DNA of 59,989 nucleotides from JBCBSP01 sp964550935. Lineage in GTDB: Bacteria; Pseudomonadota; Alphaproteobacteria; Caulobacterales; Maricaulaceae. How positions within the stretch are numbered: the stretch's first letter is position 1; every line of letters begins with the position of its first letter. The stretch covers positions 1 through 59,989 of the forward strand of contig CAZKBB010000009.1 of the NCBI GenBank assembly GCA_964550935.1, read 5' to 3'. Position numbers and translations under genes: made by a program. The notes beneath the pieces were generated by a model that searched no databases, was not told the DNA's origin, and was given only the letters and a program-made list of their open reading frames with translations. This document shows positions 34,002-42,654 of the stretch, piece after piece.

Positions 34002-34841
34002 CTAAAGCCCGAAGCGGGCCCAGGCGGCGCGGGTCTCCATGGCCTCCACCAGCGCGTCGGCCGCGCCGGCGAACACGCGCGAGAGCGGGCCCCTGGATTT
34101 CGGCGCGAGATAGCGGATGCGCACGCTCTCGCCGTAGCGCTCGCGCAGCTCGGCGCGCAGATCCGCCTCGCCGTCGGCGAGCCCCGCCGCGACCGCGTCG
34201 ACGCCGGTGTAGACCGCGCCTGTGAACAGCTCGGGATCGTCGCTCAGCCGGTCGCTGCGTCGTGACTTGACCAGCTCGATGAACTGCTCGTGCATGCGCT
34301 CCAGGATCGTCTCGATGCGCTTTTTCTGCTCGTCGGTCTCCGGGCTGAACGGGTCGGCGAGCACCTTGCTCTTGCCGGCCGTCTTCATCCGGCGCTCCAC
34401 GCCCACGCGCTCCATGGCGCCGGTGAAGCCGAAGGTGGCCGAGATCACCCCGATCGAGCCCATGATGCTGGAGCCGTCGCAGAAGATCTCATCGCCCGCG
34501 CAGGCGATCATGTAACCGCCGGACGCGGCCATGTCTTCGCAGAAGACGATGACCGGCTTCTTCTTCTCTTCGCAGAGCTGACGGATGCGCTGGTGAATCA
34601 GCTTGGACTGCACCGGGCTGCCGCCCGGGGAGTTGATCAAAAGCGCGATCGCCGGGGCGTCCTTCATGGCGAAGGCCTTGTCCAGGAGCTTCTCCACGCG
34701 CTGCAGGGACAGCGTGTCGACGGAGCGTCCGCCTGAGGCGATCATGCCCTCCATGCGCACGACCGGCACGCGGGGGCCGTCAGGCAGAAGGCGCGCGCGC
34801 ACGGCGCCGGCGGCGTCAGTCAGGCGTTCGGTCAGCGACAT
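34002..34841 (-). CDS. sppA: Signal peptide peptidase SppA-type (S49) protease
   Basis: A 279-residue S49 serine protease that degrades cleaved signal peptides or membrane proteins. The Ser nucleophile lies in CEDMAASGGYMIACAGDEI and the catalytic Lys in RRMKTAGKSKVLADPFSPET; LLINSPGGSPVQSKLIHQRI is the oxyanion block. ATG 34841 (MSLTERLTDAAG) follows a GGAG site and is preferred to 34928. There is no clear N-terminal membrane helix, unlike many SppA proteins, so it may be peripheral or cytoplasmic. Confidence 0.88.
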   Translation of the reverse strand: MSLTERLTDAAGAVRARLLPDGPRVPVVRMEGMIASGGRSVDTLSLQRVEKLLDKAFAMKDAPAIALLINSPGGSPVQSKLIHQRIRQLCEEKKKPVIVFCEDMAASGGYMIACAGDEIFCDGSSIMGSIGVISATFGFTGAMERVGVERRMKTAGKSKVLADPFSPETDEQKKRIETILERMHEQFIELVKSRRSDRLSDDPELFTGAVYTGVDAVAAGLADGEADLRAELRERYGESVRIRYLAPKSRGPLSRVFAGAADALVEAMETRAAWARFGL

Positions 34842-34884
34842 GGGATCTCCGGTGTGAACGAGCGACCAACCGCAGATGGCGCGC

Positions 34885-35640
34885 TCACCGGTCCAAAGCA
34901 AGCCTCGCCCGGCCGCGCAGGACCGCATCGGCCTCAGCGGTATACCCGCAGCCGCCGTCGGCCTCGTGCAGGACCAGGGGCGCGAGCAGCTGAAGCGGGG
35001 CGCGCGCGCCCTTCACCGCGCCCACCACGATCCGGTTCGCCGCGCGCTGAGGGCGCGTCGCGACGGGCTTGATGCGAACATCTCCGGCCGCGCCCTCGAG
35101 GGCGCCGAGGATCGCGGGCAGAACCTCCACGCGGTGGATCATCGCGAGGGCGCCCTTCGGTTTCAGCGCGCGCAAGGCCGCGCGCGTCCACGCTCCGGCG
35201 CCGGCTTCGTCGAGCCAAGCGCCGCGGCGGGCCTCGGGCGGGGCGGTGATTTCCGCCTCGTCGTACCAGGGCGGGTTGGCGAACACCGCGTCGAAGTCCC
35301 GGCCCTCTTTCCAGGACAGCGCGTCGGCCTCCACGACCGCCACCCGCGCCTCAAGACCGTTCAGCGCGGCGTTTTTCCGGGCGAGCGCGGCGGCCTCGGC
35401 ATCGCGCTCAACGCCGGTGAACGCCGCGCCCGGCTCCAGAACGCTCGCCGAGAGCAGAGCCGCCCCGGCGCCGCATCCGAACTCGCAAGCTGTCGCGCCG
35501 GGTTTGAGCGGGCCGACGGCGGCGGCCAGCAAGGCCGCGTCTATGCCGGCGCGATACCCCTTGCGCGGCTGGATCAGGCGGATTTGCTCGCCGAGAAAGA
35601 AGTCCTCGGTCGTCTGCTCGCCGGGCGCCGGGGCGCTCAC
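34885..35640 (-). CDS. trmN6: tRNA1(Val) A37 N6-methyltransferase-like
   Basis: A 251-residue SAM-dependent methyltransferase of the TrmN6/YfiC type, which makes N6-methyladenosine at position 37 of tRNA1(Val). The SAM loop is CEFGCGAGAALLSASVL, and the amino-methylating motif is VFANPPWYDEAEI (NPPW). The N-terminal TTEDFFLGEQIRLIQPRKGY with YRAGIDAALLAAA is the family lead. Its ATG overlaps the DUF2007 stop, so the two are coupled. The RNA target is taken from family knowledge. Confidence 0.83.
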   Translation of the reverse strand: MSAPAPGEQTTEDFFLGEQIRLIQPRKGYRAGIDAALLAAAVGPLKPGATACEFGCGAGAALLSASVLEPGAAFTGVERDAEAAALARKNAALNGLEARVAVVEADALSWKEGRDFDAVFANPPWYDEAEITAPPEARRGAWLDEAGAGAWTRAALRALKPKGALAMIHRVEVLPAILGALEGAAGDVRIKPVATRPQRAANRIVVGAVKGARAPLQLLAPLVLHEADGGCGYTAEADAVLRGRARLALDR

Positions 35641-35873
35641 TTGGCGATGTCCTCCACCGCGTCGTCGTCGCCGAGCGCGTCCAGGAGATGGCGACGGGCG
35701 GCGTCGGCGTCTTCGTCGGCGACCATGAGCCGGCGCTTCACCCAGGGCAGCGCCCCGCCGAAGATGGAGGAGGTCTGCGCGTCCAGCACGACCGCCTCGA
35801 TCCCGGCCGAGCTGAGCACCGCTTCGGCGAAGGAGAGGCGGACCGGATCGTTGGTGGCGAAGACCGCTTTCAC
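35637..35873 (-). CDS. DUF2007 domain protein
   Basis: A 78-residue putative signal-transducing protein (DUF2007). It reads MKAVFATNDPVRLSFAEAVL then SSAGIEAVVLDAQTSSIFGG and RRLMVADEDADAARRHLLDA, the usual ferredoxin-like layout. GTG 35873 is chosen because GGGAGGA precedes it and homologues start MK; the TTG at 35888 is five codons earlier. Head of the minus-strand cluster running to trmN6, sppA, glyQ and glyS, and divergent from the polyprenyl synthase gene. Confidence 0.82.
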   Translation of the reverse strand: MKAVFATNDPVRLSFAEAVLSSAGIEAVVLDAQTSSIFGGALPWVKRRLMVADEDADAARRHLLDALGDDDAVEDIAK

Positions 35874-35992
35874 GGCGTCCTCCCGCAATGGTGATGACCT
35901 CGCCGGGCGGCCTGCGGTCGCGCGCGCTTGCCCGGCCCGTATCGGCTACCTATTGTCCGGGTCACATTTCGGAACTGCAAGAGGGGCCTGCG

Positions 35993-37009
35993 GTGAACGG
36001 ACTTCCGCAGCCGGACATCGACGCCGCAGCGCCTAACCCGGTCGAGCGACTCACCCGCCTGGCCGAGGCTGATATGGCGCGCGTGGAACGGGTGATCAAC
36101 GAGCGCATGGGGAGTGAAACCCCCGTGATCCCCAAACTTGCGCGCTATCTGATCGATGCGGGCGGCAAGCGAATCCGTCCGCTGATCACCGTGTCGACCG
36201 CGCACATGCTGGGCTATGAGGGCGCGGGCCATGTGAGCCTGGCCGCGGCGGTGGAGTTCATCCACACCGCCACGTTGCTCCATGACGACGTCGTGGACGA
36301 CAGCCGGCTGCGCCGCGGCAAGCAGAGCGCGAATCTCGTCTGGGGCAATCCGCACTCGGTCCTGGTGGGCGACTTCCTGTTCGCGCGCGCCTTCATGCTG
36401 ATGGTCGAGGCCGGCTCGATGGAAGCGCTGGACGTGCTCTCAAAGGCCGCCTCCACCATCGCGGAGGGCGAAGTGCGCCAGCTCGTCGCCGCGGGCGACG
36501 TGAACACCACGCGCGAGGTGTACATGGACATCATCGGGGCGAAGACCGCCGCCCTGTTCGCCGCCGCCGCGCAGGTCTCGCCCATCATCGCAGGCCGAGG
36601 CCGCGAAGAGGTGAAGCGGCTTGAGACCTATGGCCGCGAGCTCGGCCTCGCCTTCCAGCTGGTGGACGACGCCCTGGACTATGGCGGCGTCGCGGCCGAT
36701 CTCGGCAAGAACACCGGCGATGATTTCCGCGAGGGCAAGATCACCCTCCCCGTCGCCCTCGCGCTCGAAACCGCCGACGGCGACGCGCGCGCCTTCTGGG
36801 AACGCGCCATGGGCGCGGGCGATCAGTCCGCGGCCGATCTGGAACGCGCGATCGCGCTCATCAACGAGGCCGGCGCGCTCGACGCGACGCTGGAGGCTGC
36901 ACGCGGCCACGCCGCACGCGCCCAGGGCGCGCTCGACATCTTCCCCTCCAACCCCTGGCGCGACGCGCTCTCGGGCCTCGCAGAGTTCGTCGTGGAACGA
37001 GCCTATTGA
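35993..37009 (+). CDS. ispB: Polyprenyl (octaprenyl-type) diphosphate synthase
   Basis: A 338-residue trans-prenyltransferase making the long isoprenoid chain of ubiquinone. The two Asp-rich motifs are clear: TATLLHDDVVDDSRLRRGK and LAFQLVDDALDYGG; KLARYLIDAGGKRIRPLITV precedes them and NTGDDFREGKITLPVALALE follows. GTG 35993 is chosen because AGAGGGG precedes it and the protein reads MNGLPQPDID. Chain length cannot be determined exactly; the window's quinol enzymes (cytochrome bd, ETF-QO) would use the product quinone. Confidence 0.92.
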   Translation: MNGLPQPDIDAAAPNPVERLTRLAEADMARVERVINERMGSETPVIPKLARYLIDAGGKRIRPLITVSTAHMLGYEGAGHVSLAAAVEFIHTATLLHDDVVDDSRLRRGKQSANLVWGNPHSVLVGDFLFARAFMLMVEAGSMEALDVLSKAASTIAEGEVRQLVAAGDVNTTREVYMDIIGAKTAALFAAAAQVSPIIAGRGREEVKRLETYGRELGLAFQLVDDALDYGGVAADLGKNTGDDFREGKITLPVALALETADGDARAFWERAMGAGDQSAADLERAIALINEAGALDATLEAARGHAARAQGALDIFPSNPWRDALSGLAEFVVERAY

Positions 37010-37020
37010 GCGCGGCTCGA

Positions 37021-37140
37021 ACTCGTTTTTAGAGTCTTCCCAGCGAAAGCTGGGACCCAGGATATCGAAGAGCGCCGGCCTTACTCCGGCTTCACCCCAT
37101 GATCTCTGGGTCCTGACTTCCGTCAGGAACGCTGGGTAGA
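37021..37140. repeat. Intergenic palindromic repeat element
   Basis: The gap between ispB and the GT4 gene holds CCCAGCGAAAGCTGGG and CCTGACTTCCGTCAGG hairpins, with CTGGGACCCAG near 37050 matched by CTGGGTCCTGA near 37110 and CGCTGGGTAGAG closing. GCCGGCCTTACTCCGGC lies between. The layout (short hairpins flanking a larger inverted repeat) is that of dispersed palindromic units common in alphaproteobacterial genomes. It may also end transcription of the convergent genes. Confidence 0.6.
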
Positions 37141-37162
37141 GGTCCGGCCCGGACCGCCCGCC

Positions 37163-38173
37163 TCACCGCGCGACGGCAAGATACCCCGCGCTTAAAACCG
37201 CGATCCAGCCGGTGAACGCGAGCGGCGCGGCCGCTCCGCCCATTTGGACCGCGACCAGTCCGGTCAGCACGCACCCCGCGCTCAAGGCGACGTAGCAAAG
37301 CGCGACCGCGCCATGACTCCAGCCGCGCGCGATGAGGCGCTGATAAGCGTGTTCGCGGTGGGCCTGCAGCGAGAAGCGCCCGCCGAGCGCGCGCTTCAGG
37401 AGCGTCAGGAGCACGTCGGTCAGGACCGGCGCGATGAAGAGCACGGCGAGCCAGACGCCTGGCGCGCCGCCGTGCGAGGCCAGCGCCAGCGCGCCCGCAC
37501 CGTACGCGCCCGCCGCGCCGAGCGAGCCGGCGTCCCCGGCGAAAACGGACGCCTTGGGCCGGTTCAGCACCAGAAAGCCCGCAAGCGCGCCAGCCAGGCA
37601 TACGCCGGCGAGCGTTGCGGACAGAACGCCGAGCGACAGCCCCGCCACCGAAAGCCCGGCGCCGGCCGGGATCAGGATTGCGGCGAGCATGCCGTCCGAG
37701 CCATCCAGGAAGTTCACCGCGTTGAGCGTGACGAACAAAAACAGCGCCGATCCGGCGAGGCCGGCGAGCAGCCCCAGCGCGAGCCCGGCGCCGCCCGGCT
37801 CCAGCGCCAGACGCGTCACCGGCCCGATCGAAAACGACGCGGCGAGGCAGGCGAGCGCCATCGCGGCGAACTTCAGGCGTGGGCCCGGCGTGACGAGATC
37901 GTCGGCCAGCCCCAGCGCGCTCATCGCGATCGTGAAGGCGAGCAAGGCCGGAACCTGAGCGGGCGCGAGCGGAACGATGAGCGCGACAAGCGCGCCGGCC
38001 GCCAGCCCGGCCGCGACGCCGAGCCCGCCGCCGCGCGGGGTCGGCGCGTCATGGCTTGAGCGCGCGCCCGGCTCGTCCATCACGCCGGCGCGCATCATCA
38101 GGGCCGTGACCAGTAGCGAGGCGGCGAGCGCAGCCAGGCCAGGCCACACGATGAAGCCGCCAAGCGCGCTCAC
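37163..38173 (-). CDS. Glycosyltransferase family 4 (WecA/MraY-like phosphosugar transferase)
   Basis: A 336-residue polytopic membrane protein moving a phosphosugar from a UDP sugar to undecaprenyl phosphate. About 10 membrane helices. The family aspartates and histidine are visible: SALGLADDLVTPGPRLKF, NAVNFLDGSDGMLA, ASVFAGDAGSLGA, and LQAHREHAYQRLIARGWSH. HREH and LDGSDG resemble WecA-type enzymes rather than MraY. The start is GTG 38173, overlapping the ispE stop. It likely starts O-antigen or exopolysaccharide synthesis; the sugar is unknown. Confidence 0.83.
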   Translation of the reverse strand: MSALGGFIVWPGLAALAASLLVTALMMRAGVMDEPGARSSHDAPTPRGGGLGVAAGLAAGALVALIVPLAPAQVPALLAFTIAMSALGLADDLVTPGPRLKFAAMALACLAASFSIGPVTRLALEPGGAGLALGLLAGLAGSALFLFVTLNAVNFLDGSDGMLAAILIPAGAGLSVAGLSLGVLSATLAGVCLAGALAGFLVLNRPKASVFAGDAGSLGAAGAYGAGALALASHGGAPGVWLAVLFIAPVLTDVLLTLLKRALGGRFSLQAHREHAYQRLIARGWSHGAVALCYVALSAGCVLTGLVAVQMGGAAAPLAFTGWIAVLSAGYLAVAR

Positions 38174-39063
38174 GCCGTCACGCCCTTCAAGGTGACCGCC
38201 CGCGCGGACCATCCAGGCTGAGCGCCGTCGAGCGCCGCCGCAGCGGCCTTGGCGGTATCGGCGTCGGCGAAGAGCGCGTAACAAGCCGTGCCTGAGCCGG
38301 ACATGCGCGCAAGCTTGGCCCCCTCACAGGCGCCGAGCGCGGCGAGCGCTGCTGAGACGGCGGGCTCAAGCGTCTTGGCCGGCGCCTCAAGATCGTTTGA
38401 AGAGCCGGCGAGTTGCGCGATCGCAGCCTCACACGAGCCGGCCGCAGGGGTGCGCGCGTCGTCCGGCGGCGCCGGCGCGGTCTGGTCGTAGGCCTTGAAC
38501 ACCGCCGGGGTCGACAGGCCCGCCCCGGGCGAGACGATCGCGGCGTGAAGGTCCGGCCAGGCGATCAGCCGGTCGATGCGTTCGCCTCGCCCGCGCATGC
38601 GTAGCGGGCGGGAGTGGACGCAGGCCGGCACGTCGGAGCCCACGACCGACCCGATCTCGGCCAACTGTTTCATCGAAAAGCCGAGATCCCAAAGCGCGTT
38701 CAAAGCCCGCAGCGTCGCGGCCGCGTCGGCTGATCCCCCGCCAAGCCCGGCCTCCACCGGCAGATGCTTTTCAAGCGTGAGCGCCGCGCCGAGGCCCGCA
38801 TCGCCGGACGCGGCGCGCAGCGCGTAGGCGGCCTTCAGGGCGAGATTGCCTTCCGCTCCGGTCAGCGCGCCGGCGTTGGGGCCGGAGACGGTGAGCGACA
38901 GCCCCTCGCCCTCGCGTGCTTCGACCGCGTCGCCCCAGTCCTCGGCGAACACGGTCAGCCCGTCGATCGGATGAAACCCGTCCGCGGCCGGCGGGCCGAC
39001 CCTTAAGGTGAGATTGATCTTCGCCGGGGCGAACTCGATCACGCCCGCCGCCTCGCCCGACAT
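38170..39063 (-). CDS. ispE: 4-diphosphocytidyl-2-C-methyl-D-erythritol kinase
   Basis: A 297-residue GHMP kinase of the methylerythritol phosphate isoprenoid pathway. Motifs: EFAPAKINLTLRV at the N-terminus, PVEAGLGGGSADAAATLRAL (ATP phosphate loop), GSDVPACV, and KLARMSGSGTACYALF near the end. ATG 39063 is chosen because the family begins here. It sits 4 bases after the TPR lipoprotein stop and overlaps the GT4 gene, so the three probably form one transcript. Its product feeds the prenyl synthase encoded nearby. Confidence 0.93.
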   Translation of the reverse strand: MSGEAAGVIEFAPAKINLTLRVGPPAADGFHPIDGLTVFAEDWGDAVEAREGEGLSLTVSGPNAGALTGAEGNLALKAAYALRAASGDAGLGAALTLEKHLPVEAGLGGGSADAAATLRALNALWDLGFSMKQLAEIGSVVGSDVPACVHSRPLRMRGRGERIDRLIAWPDLHAAIVSPGAGLSTPAVFKAYDQTAPAPPDDARTPAAGSCEAAIAQLAGSSNDLEAPAKTLEPAVSAALAALGACEGAKLARMSGSGTACYALFADADTAKAAAAALDGAQPGWSARAVTLKGVTA

Positions 39064-39067
39064 GGTC

Positions 39068-40762
39068 TTACTCCAAGTCGGCCGGGCCGGCGTCGACGCC
39101 GCCGTCCAGGCGCGCCTCGATGAGGCGTTCCTCGCGCGCGTCCGGATCAAGCTCCAGCGCCCGGCGCCACTGAAAGCGCGCCTCGCGCTCGCGTCCGACG
39201 CGCGCATAGGCGTCGCCCAGATGCCAGTTGATCGTTGGGTCGTAGGGCGAGAGCGCCGTGGCGCGCTCAAGCAGCCTGACGGCCTCGTCGAACCGGCCCA
39301 GCTTGAAGTAACCCCAGCCCAGACTGTCGATGATTGCGCCGTTCTCCGGCTCGATCTGCGCGGCGCGTTCCACCATCTCGAAGCCGCGCTCGATGTTCCG
39401 GTTCAGAACGATCCAGTTATAGCCCAAATGATTGAGCACGCGCGGCTCGTCCGGCGCGATCTCCAGCGCGCGAAGGAACAGGGCCTCGGCGGCGGCCCAG
39501 TCGCCGGAGATTTGCCGGCAGACGCCCTCGTAGAAGGCGTGGCGCCAGTCCGGGGCGAGCCCGGCGTCCAGACGGCGCTCGCGCACCTCGGCGTAGATTT
39601 CGGCCGCCTGCGCGCAGTCGCCGGTGACCCGGCTCATGTCGGCCATGAGCAGGCGCGCGCTGTCGGACCCGAAACGCTCCAGCGCGTCGGCCGCGAGCGT
39701 TTCCGCGGCCTGGCGGTCGCCGTTGCGGAACAGGAGCCAGGCCCGGTCGATCATGGCCGGCTCCACCAGCGCGCCGTCTTCCACCGCCGCGAAGGCGCCC
39801 GAGGCCGCATCCACCAGGCGAAGCCGCTCCAGCACCGTGGCGAGGAGGTAGGTGTTGCGATCGAACTCCGGATCGAGGCGCTGAACCAGGCGAAGATACA
39901 GCGCGGCGTAATCGTCCGGCGCGCGCGCGGCGAATACGGCCGACGGCGCGAAAATGGCGCGCGCGGCCGCCCTGGCCGGGTCGGGCCGGCGCGGCGCGCG
40001 CCGGCGCAGCTCCAGCCGCTCGAGCGCGTCGGCGACTTCCGGCGCGCCTCCGCCCTCCAGCACCGCTTCATAGACTGCGCGCGCCTCGGCGCGCTCGCCC
40101 CTTCGCTCCAGAAAGGCGCCGAGCGTCAGCGCCGTGAACGCCTTCAGGTCGAGCACCTGATGGGCGCGGCGCAGCGAGGCTTCAGCCTCGGCGTGGCGTC
40201 CGGCCACCTCAAAGACGAGGCCCTTGTGGATTTCCCAGTAGGTCGCGAACGCGCCGCCCGCCAGCGGGAAGGAGTCCAGGCGCTCGGCGACCTCGCGCCC
40301 ATCGCCGCGCTCGACCGCGAGCCAGTCGGTGAGGATGTCGCGCACCGTGTCGGAGAAGGGCCCGCCGTCGCCGGCCTCGCTGATCTCATAATCGCCGCGC
40401 CCGCGCGCCAGCGCGTCGGCCGCGAGGTAGAGCCGGGGCAGGCGACGGTCCGCGTCTTCGGTCTCCAGCGCGCGCTCCGCCGCGGCCTCGGCGCGGTCGA
40501 AATCGCCTGCGATCAGCCCGGCGTAGAAGGCGTTCTGGGAGATCACCGCGCTTTCCGGCTCGGCGTCCATCGCGTCGGCGTAGAGCCGCGCCGCGTCGTC
40601 GGCGGCACGCGCGGAGCCGGCGTAGCGTGCGGCCAGGAATGAACCGTAAGCCGAGGCCGCGCGGCGTTCGTCCACACTCATCCGCGCCGGCCCCGCCGAG
40701 CACGAGACCGCCGCCAGCGCCGCGGCGGCGAGAACCAGAATGGCGCTGGATGCGCGCGTCAC
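39068..40762 (-). CDS. Tetratricopeptide-repeat lipoprotein
   Basis: A 564-residue protein with a lipoprotein signal peptide (AAAALAAVSC, lipid-modified Cys about residue 21) and a chain of TPR-like helical repeats. The clearest are in the C-terminal half: GDWAAAEALFLRALEIAPDE, RGFEMVERAAQIEPEN, and LGRFDEAVRLLERATALSPY. It would be a periplasmic scaffold anchored in a membrane. Alphaproteobacteria often carry such a gene beside ispE. The partner is not known. Confidence 0.82.
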   Translation of the reverse strand: MTRASSAILVLAAAALAAVSCSAGPARMSVDERRAASAYGSFLAARYAGSARAADDAARLYADAMDAEPESAVISQNAFYAGLIAGDFDRAEAAAERALETEDADRRLPRLYLAADALARGRGDYEISEAGDGGPFSDTVRDILTDWLAVERGDGREVAERLDSFPLAGGAFATYWEIHKGLVFEVAGRHAEAEASLRRAHQVLDLKAFTALTLGAFLERRGERAEARAVYEAVLEGGGAPEVADALERLELRRRAPRRPDPARAAARAIFAPSAVFAARAPDDYAALYLRLVQRLDPEFDRNTYLLATVLERLRLVDAASGAFAAVEDGALVEPAMIDRAWLLFRNGDRQAAETLAADALERFGSDSARLLMADMSRVTGDCAQAAEIYAEVRERRLDAGLAPDWRHAFYEGVCRQISGDWAAAEALFLRALEIAPDEPRVLNHLGYNWIVLNRNIERGFEMVERAAQIEPENGAIIDSLGWGYFKLGRFDEAVRLLERATALSPYDPTINWHLGDAYARVGREREARFQWRRALELDPDAREERLIEARLDGGVDAGPADLE

Positions 40763-40792
40763 ATCGACCTCCGGGCCCTTCAGCGGGCCGGA

Positions 40793-42466
40793 TCACATAT
40801 TGGGATAGTTCGGCCCGCCGCCGCCTTCAGGCGTGGTCCAATTGATGTTCTGGTTCGGATCCTTGATGTCGCAGGTTTTGCAGTGGACGCAGTTCTGCGC
40901 GTTGATCACGAACTTGGCCTCTCCGCCCCCTTCCGGCTCGACCCACTCGTAGACCGCCGCCGGGCAGTAGCGAGAGGACGGCCCGCCATAAACGTCGTGC
41001 TCGCTTTCCTTCTGGAGCGCGTCGTCGGCGACCTTCAGGTGGGTCGGCTGATCCTCCTCGTGGTTCGTGTTCGAGATGAACACCGAAGAGAGCCGGTCGA
41101 AGGTGAGCACGTTGTCGGGCTTGGGATACTCGATCTTCTTCTGGGACGAGGCCGGCTTGGTGGACTCATGATCCGCCCCGCCGTGGCCCAGCGTGCCGAA
41201 GGGCGAGAAGCCCAGAAGCTCGTTCATCCACATGTCGAAGCCGCCGAGACCGACGCCAAGCGCGGTGCCGAACTTGGTCCACAACGGCTTGGCGTTGCGC
41301 ACCTTCTTCAGCTCCGCCTTCACCCAGGAGCCGTCATAGGCCTCCTCGTAGGCGGCGAGCTCGTCGCCCGCGCGCCCGGCCGCGAGCGCCTCATAGGCGG
41401 CTTCGGCGGCCATCATGCCGGTCTTCATCGCGTTATGGCTGCCTTTGATGCGCGGCACGTTCACGAAGCCGGCCGAGCAGCCGATCAGGGCGCCGCCCGG
41501 GAAGGCGAGCTTGGGCACGGACTGATACCCGCCCTCGGTGATGGCGCGCGCGCCGTAGGACAACCGCTCAGCGCCCTCGAAGATCGGAGCGATGGAGGGA
41601 TGGGTCTTGAAGCGCTGGAACTCGCCGAACGGGAACAGGTGCGGGTTCTTGTAATTCAGGTGAACCACGAAGCCGACCGCGACCAGATTGTCCCCGAAAT
41701 GGTACATGAAAGAGCCGCCGCCGGTATCGTTGCTCAGCGGCCAGCCCATCGTGTGCTGAACCCGCCCCTTGCGGAAGTTCTCCGGCTTGACGCGCCAGAG
41801 CTCCTTCATGCCGAGCCCGTACTTCTGGGGCTCGGAATCCTGATCCAGATTGAAGCGGCGAATCGCCTTCTTCGACAGCGAGCCGCGCGCGCCTTCAGCG
41901 AGGAAGACGTATTTGCCGCGCAGCTCCATGCCCGGCTGATACATGTCCTTTTTCGAGCCGTCCTTGCCCACGCCCATATCGCCGGTGACGACGCCCTTGA
42001 TGACGCCGTCCTCCTCGATCAGGTCCGCAGCCGGGAAGCCAGGATAGATCTCAACGCCCATCGCCTCGGCCTTCTCAGCGAGCCAGCGGCAGGTGTTGGC
42101 GAGCGAGCCGACATAGCAGCCGTCATTGTGCATGAAGCTGGGCATGGCGAAGCCCGGCAGACCCATGCCGCCGCCCGCGCCGAGAAACTCGAACTTGTCC
42201 TCGGTCACCTCGGTGTCGAAGGGCTGAGACGGGTCGTCGCGCCAGTCCGGCATCAGCTCGTCGAGCGCCTTGGGATCCATCACGACGCCGGAGAGGATGT
42301 GAGCGCCGACCTCCGAGCCCTTTTCAAGCACGGCGATGGAGAGATCCTGGCCGTTCTCCTCACACAGCTGCTTGAACCGGATCGCGGCGGCCAGGCCGGC
42401 CGGACCGGCGCCGGCGATGACTAGGTCGTACTCCATGGAGTCGCGTTCAACGGCCTCTTCGGACAT
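40793..42466 (-). CDS. Electron transfer flavoprotein-ubiquinone oxidoreductase
   Basis: A 557-residue membrane-associated FAD and 4Fe-4S enzyme that passes electrons from ETF to ubiquinone during fatty acid and amino acid oxidation. The FAD motif is LVIAGAGPAGLAAAIRF near residue 15, and the cluster cysteines are CPAAVYEWV and NCVHCKTCDIKDPNQNINW near the C-terminus. GAHILSGVVMDPKALDELM is typical. Length and domains match mitochondrial ETFDH. ETF subunits themselves are not in the window. Confidence 0.95.
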   Translation of the reverse strand: MSEEAVERDSMEYDLVIAGAGPAGLAAAIRFKQLCEENGQDLSIAVLEKGSEVGAHILSGVVMDPKALDELMPDWRDDPSQPFDTEVTEDKFEFLGAGGGMGLPGFAMPSFMHNDGCYVGSLANTCRWLAEKAEAMGVEIYPGFPAADLIEEDGVIKGVVTGDMGVGKDGSKKDMYQPGMELRGKYVFLAEGARGSLSKKAIRRFNLDQDSEPQKYGLGMKELWRVKPENFRKGRVQHTMGWPLSNDTGGGSFMYHFGDNLVAVGFVVHLNYKNPHLFPFGEFQRFKTHPSIAPIFEGAERLSYGARAITEGGYQSVPKLAFPGGALIGCSAGFVNVPRIKGSHNAMKTGMMAAEAAYEALAAGRAGDELAAYEEAYDGSWVKAELKKVRNAKPLWTKFGTALGVGLGGFDMWMNELLGFSPFGTLGHGGADHESTKPASSQKKIEYPKPDNVLTFDRLSSVFISNTNHEEDQPTHLKVADDALQKESEHDVYGGPSSRYCPAAVYEWVEPEGGGEAKFVINAQNCVHCKTCDIKDPNQNINWTTPEGGGGPNYPNM

Positions 42467-42654
42467 GTCGTCTCCTCCGCGTCTCGCCCGCGCGCCTGCG
42501 AAATCCGAAAACTTCGCGGCACCGCGCGCTTTATAGGGCGTCGCGCCCGTCTTAACTTACCCGTACGCATTCAGCTAGGGCGCGCCGCCGCGCCCGCAAT
42601 CGGGCCCGCAGCGCCCTGCTGCGATCGGTCGCGAAACTCGTGGAGACGCCCGCC

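Noticed and set aside
39008..40642. 544-codon open frame on the plus strand
   Set aside because: Opposite the TPR lipoprotein; no domain, no ribosome site, shadow composition.
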